Part shown: piece after piece, positions 63,381 through 64,000 of the stretch
How the letters are laid out: each line of letters opens with the position of its first letter
Numbering within the stretch: position 1 is the stretch's first letter
Assembly (NCBI RefSeq): GCF_041435095.1
Contig: NZ_CP108025.1
Location: 2,356,001 to 2,420,000 of the forward strand
Direction of reading: 5' to 3'
DNA length: 64,000 bases
DNA from: Kitasatospora sp. NBC_00315
GTDB taxonomy: Bacteria > Actinomycetota > Actinomycetes > Streptomycetales > Streptomycetaceae
Program-made: the position numbers and the translations under genes
The notes under the pieces: model-generated
The model's input: only the letters and a program-made list of their open reading frames with translations
What the model was told of the DNA's origin: nothing
The model's database searches: none

Positions 63381-64000
63381 ATGGGACGCCTCGCACAGAC
63401 CGACGGCCTCACCGAGATCCAGCGGGACATCCTCGCCACCGTGCGGGACTTTGTCGACAAGGAGATCATTCCGGTCGCCGGCGAGCTGGAGCACAAGGAC
63501 GAGTACCCGACCGCCATCGTCGAGGGGATGAAGCAGTTGGGCCTCTTCGGCCTGACCATCCCCGAGGAGTACGGCGGCCTCGGCGAGTCCCTGCTCACCT
63601 ACGCCCTGGTGGTGGAGGAGATCGCGCGGGGCTGGATGTCGGTGTCCGGCATCGTCAACACGCACTTCATCGTGGCGCACATGATCAACGCGCACGGCAC
63701 CCAGGAGCAGAAGGACCACTTCCTGCCCAGGATGGCGGCCGGCGAGATCCGCGGCGCCTTCTCGATGTCCGAGCCGGGCCTCGGCTCCGACGTCGCGGCG
63801 ATCTCCACCAAGGGCGTCAAGGACGGCGACTTCTACGTCCTCAACGGCCAGAAGATGTGGCTGACCAATGGCGGTACCTCCACCCTGGTCGCGGTGCTCT
63901 GCAAGACCGACGAGGGCGGTGACACGCCGTATCGCAACATGACCACCTTCCTGATCGAGAAGACGCCCGGTTTCGGCCAGAATCCGACCGTCCCCGGGCT
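63381..64000 (+). CDS. mcd: methylsuccinyl-CoA dehydrogenase (acyl-CoA dehydrogenase), 3' end outside window
   Basis: First 206 residues of an FAD acyl-CoA dehydrogenase: ILATVRDFVDKEIIPVAGELE, GLTIPEEYGGLGES, the FAD-binding AFSMSEPGLGSDVAAI and WLTNGGTSTLVAV. By position after ecm, mcl and mch it should oxidise (2S)-methylsuccinyl-CoA to mesaconyl-CoA. ATG 63381 with AGGAG upstream. Runs off the window end. Confidence 0.88.
   Translation, partial: MGRLAQTDGLTEIQRDILATVRDFVDKEIIPVAGELEHKDEYPTAIVEGMKQLGLFGLTIPEEYGGLGESLLTYALVVEEIARGWMSVSGIVNTHFIVAHMINAHGTQEQKDHFLPRMAAGEIRGAFSMSEPGLGSDVAAISTKGVKDGDFYVLNGQKMWLTNGGTSTLVAVLCKTDEGGDTPYRNMTTFLIEKTPGFGQNPTVPG

Overview
The window is very GC-rich DNA with G/C-ending codons, many GTG starts and TGATG/ATGA stop-start overlaps. 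With its gene content (FHA-linked ABC exporter, Asp23/AmaP operon, SGM_5486-type micro-protein, CebR-type operators, ethylmalonyl-CoA genes) it reads as chromosome of a streptomycete (Streptomyces or Kitasatospora). I saw no rRNA, tRNA, CRISPR array, intact insertion sequence or prophage. Most of it is housekeeping and metabolic sequence. The accessory parts are an exopolysaccharide locus (about 31.9-43.3 kb) and a cellulase pair (46.9-51.7 kb).

Layout, 1-30 kb: a cut FHA/ABC exporter (1-2336, minus); serB; a SixA-like phosphatase; a CynX/NimT-type MFS exporter with a 40-residue partner and a divergent GntR/FCD regulator; fabG-fabI; a metallo-beta-lactamase-fold hydrolase; a tldD-pmbA protease pair; kptA; small membrane and conserved proteins; moaA; a DUF485-actP acetate symporter operon; a zinc alcohol dehydrogenase; a DEDDh exonuclease with a BRCT tail; SURF1; merR-trxA; an SDR with altered catalytic residues; a five-gene Asp23/AmaP envelope-stress operon; a crotonase; a small HTH protein; and an ABC-F protein preceded by a possible leaderless seven-codon leader.

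Layout, 30-46 kb: a secreted or anchored protein diverges from a GH26 glycosidase. The GH26 3' end overlaps the end of a minus-strand exopolysaccharide operon. Read in its transcription direction, that operon is polyprenyl sugar transferase, Wzy-like polymerase, MurJ/Wzx-like flippase, polysaccharide deacetylase, glycosyltransferase, Wzz-like protein and CelD-type acyltransferase, with a second glycosyltransferase upstream. Together these suggest a lipid-linked repeat-unit polymer that is polymerised, modified by deacetylation or acylation, and possibly trimmed by GH26. An SRPBCC protein, a HipA-like kinase and a secreted subtilisin follow.

Layout, 46.9-64 kb: a divergent cellulase pair (GH48 and GH5, each with CBM2) shares an intergenic region with two CebR/CelR-type operators. 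The two CBM2 segments form a 138-bp perfect inverted repeat. Next are a glutamine-synthetase-like ligase and an amidohydrolase that look like a split FluG. The window ends in the ethylmalonyl-CoA pathway: double-domain 3-hydroxybutyryl-CoA dehydrogenase, TetR, ccrA, ecm, mcl, mch and mcd (cut by the window end). These genes convert acetyl-CoA-derived crotonyl-CoA to C4/C5 CoA esters. I found no convincing wholly new system. The best leads are the inverted CBM2 repeats, the ABC-F leader, the GH26/exopolysaccharide arrangement and a TACT-N4-RGT motif at three acyl-CoA loci.
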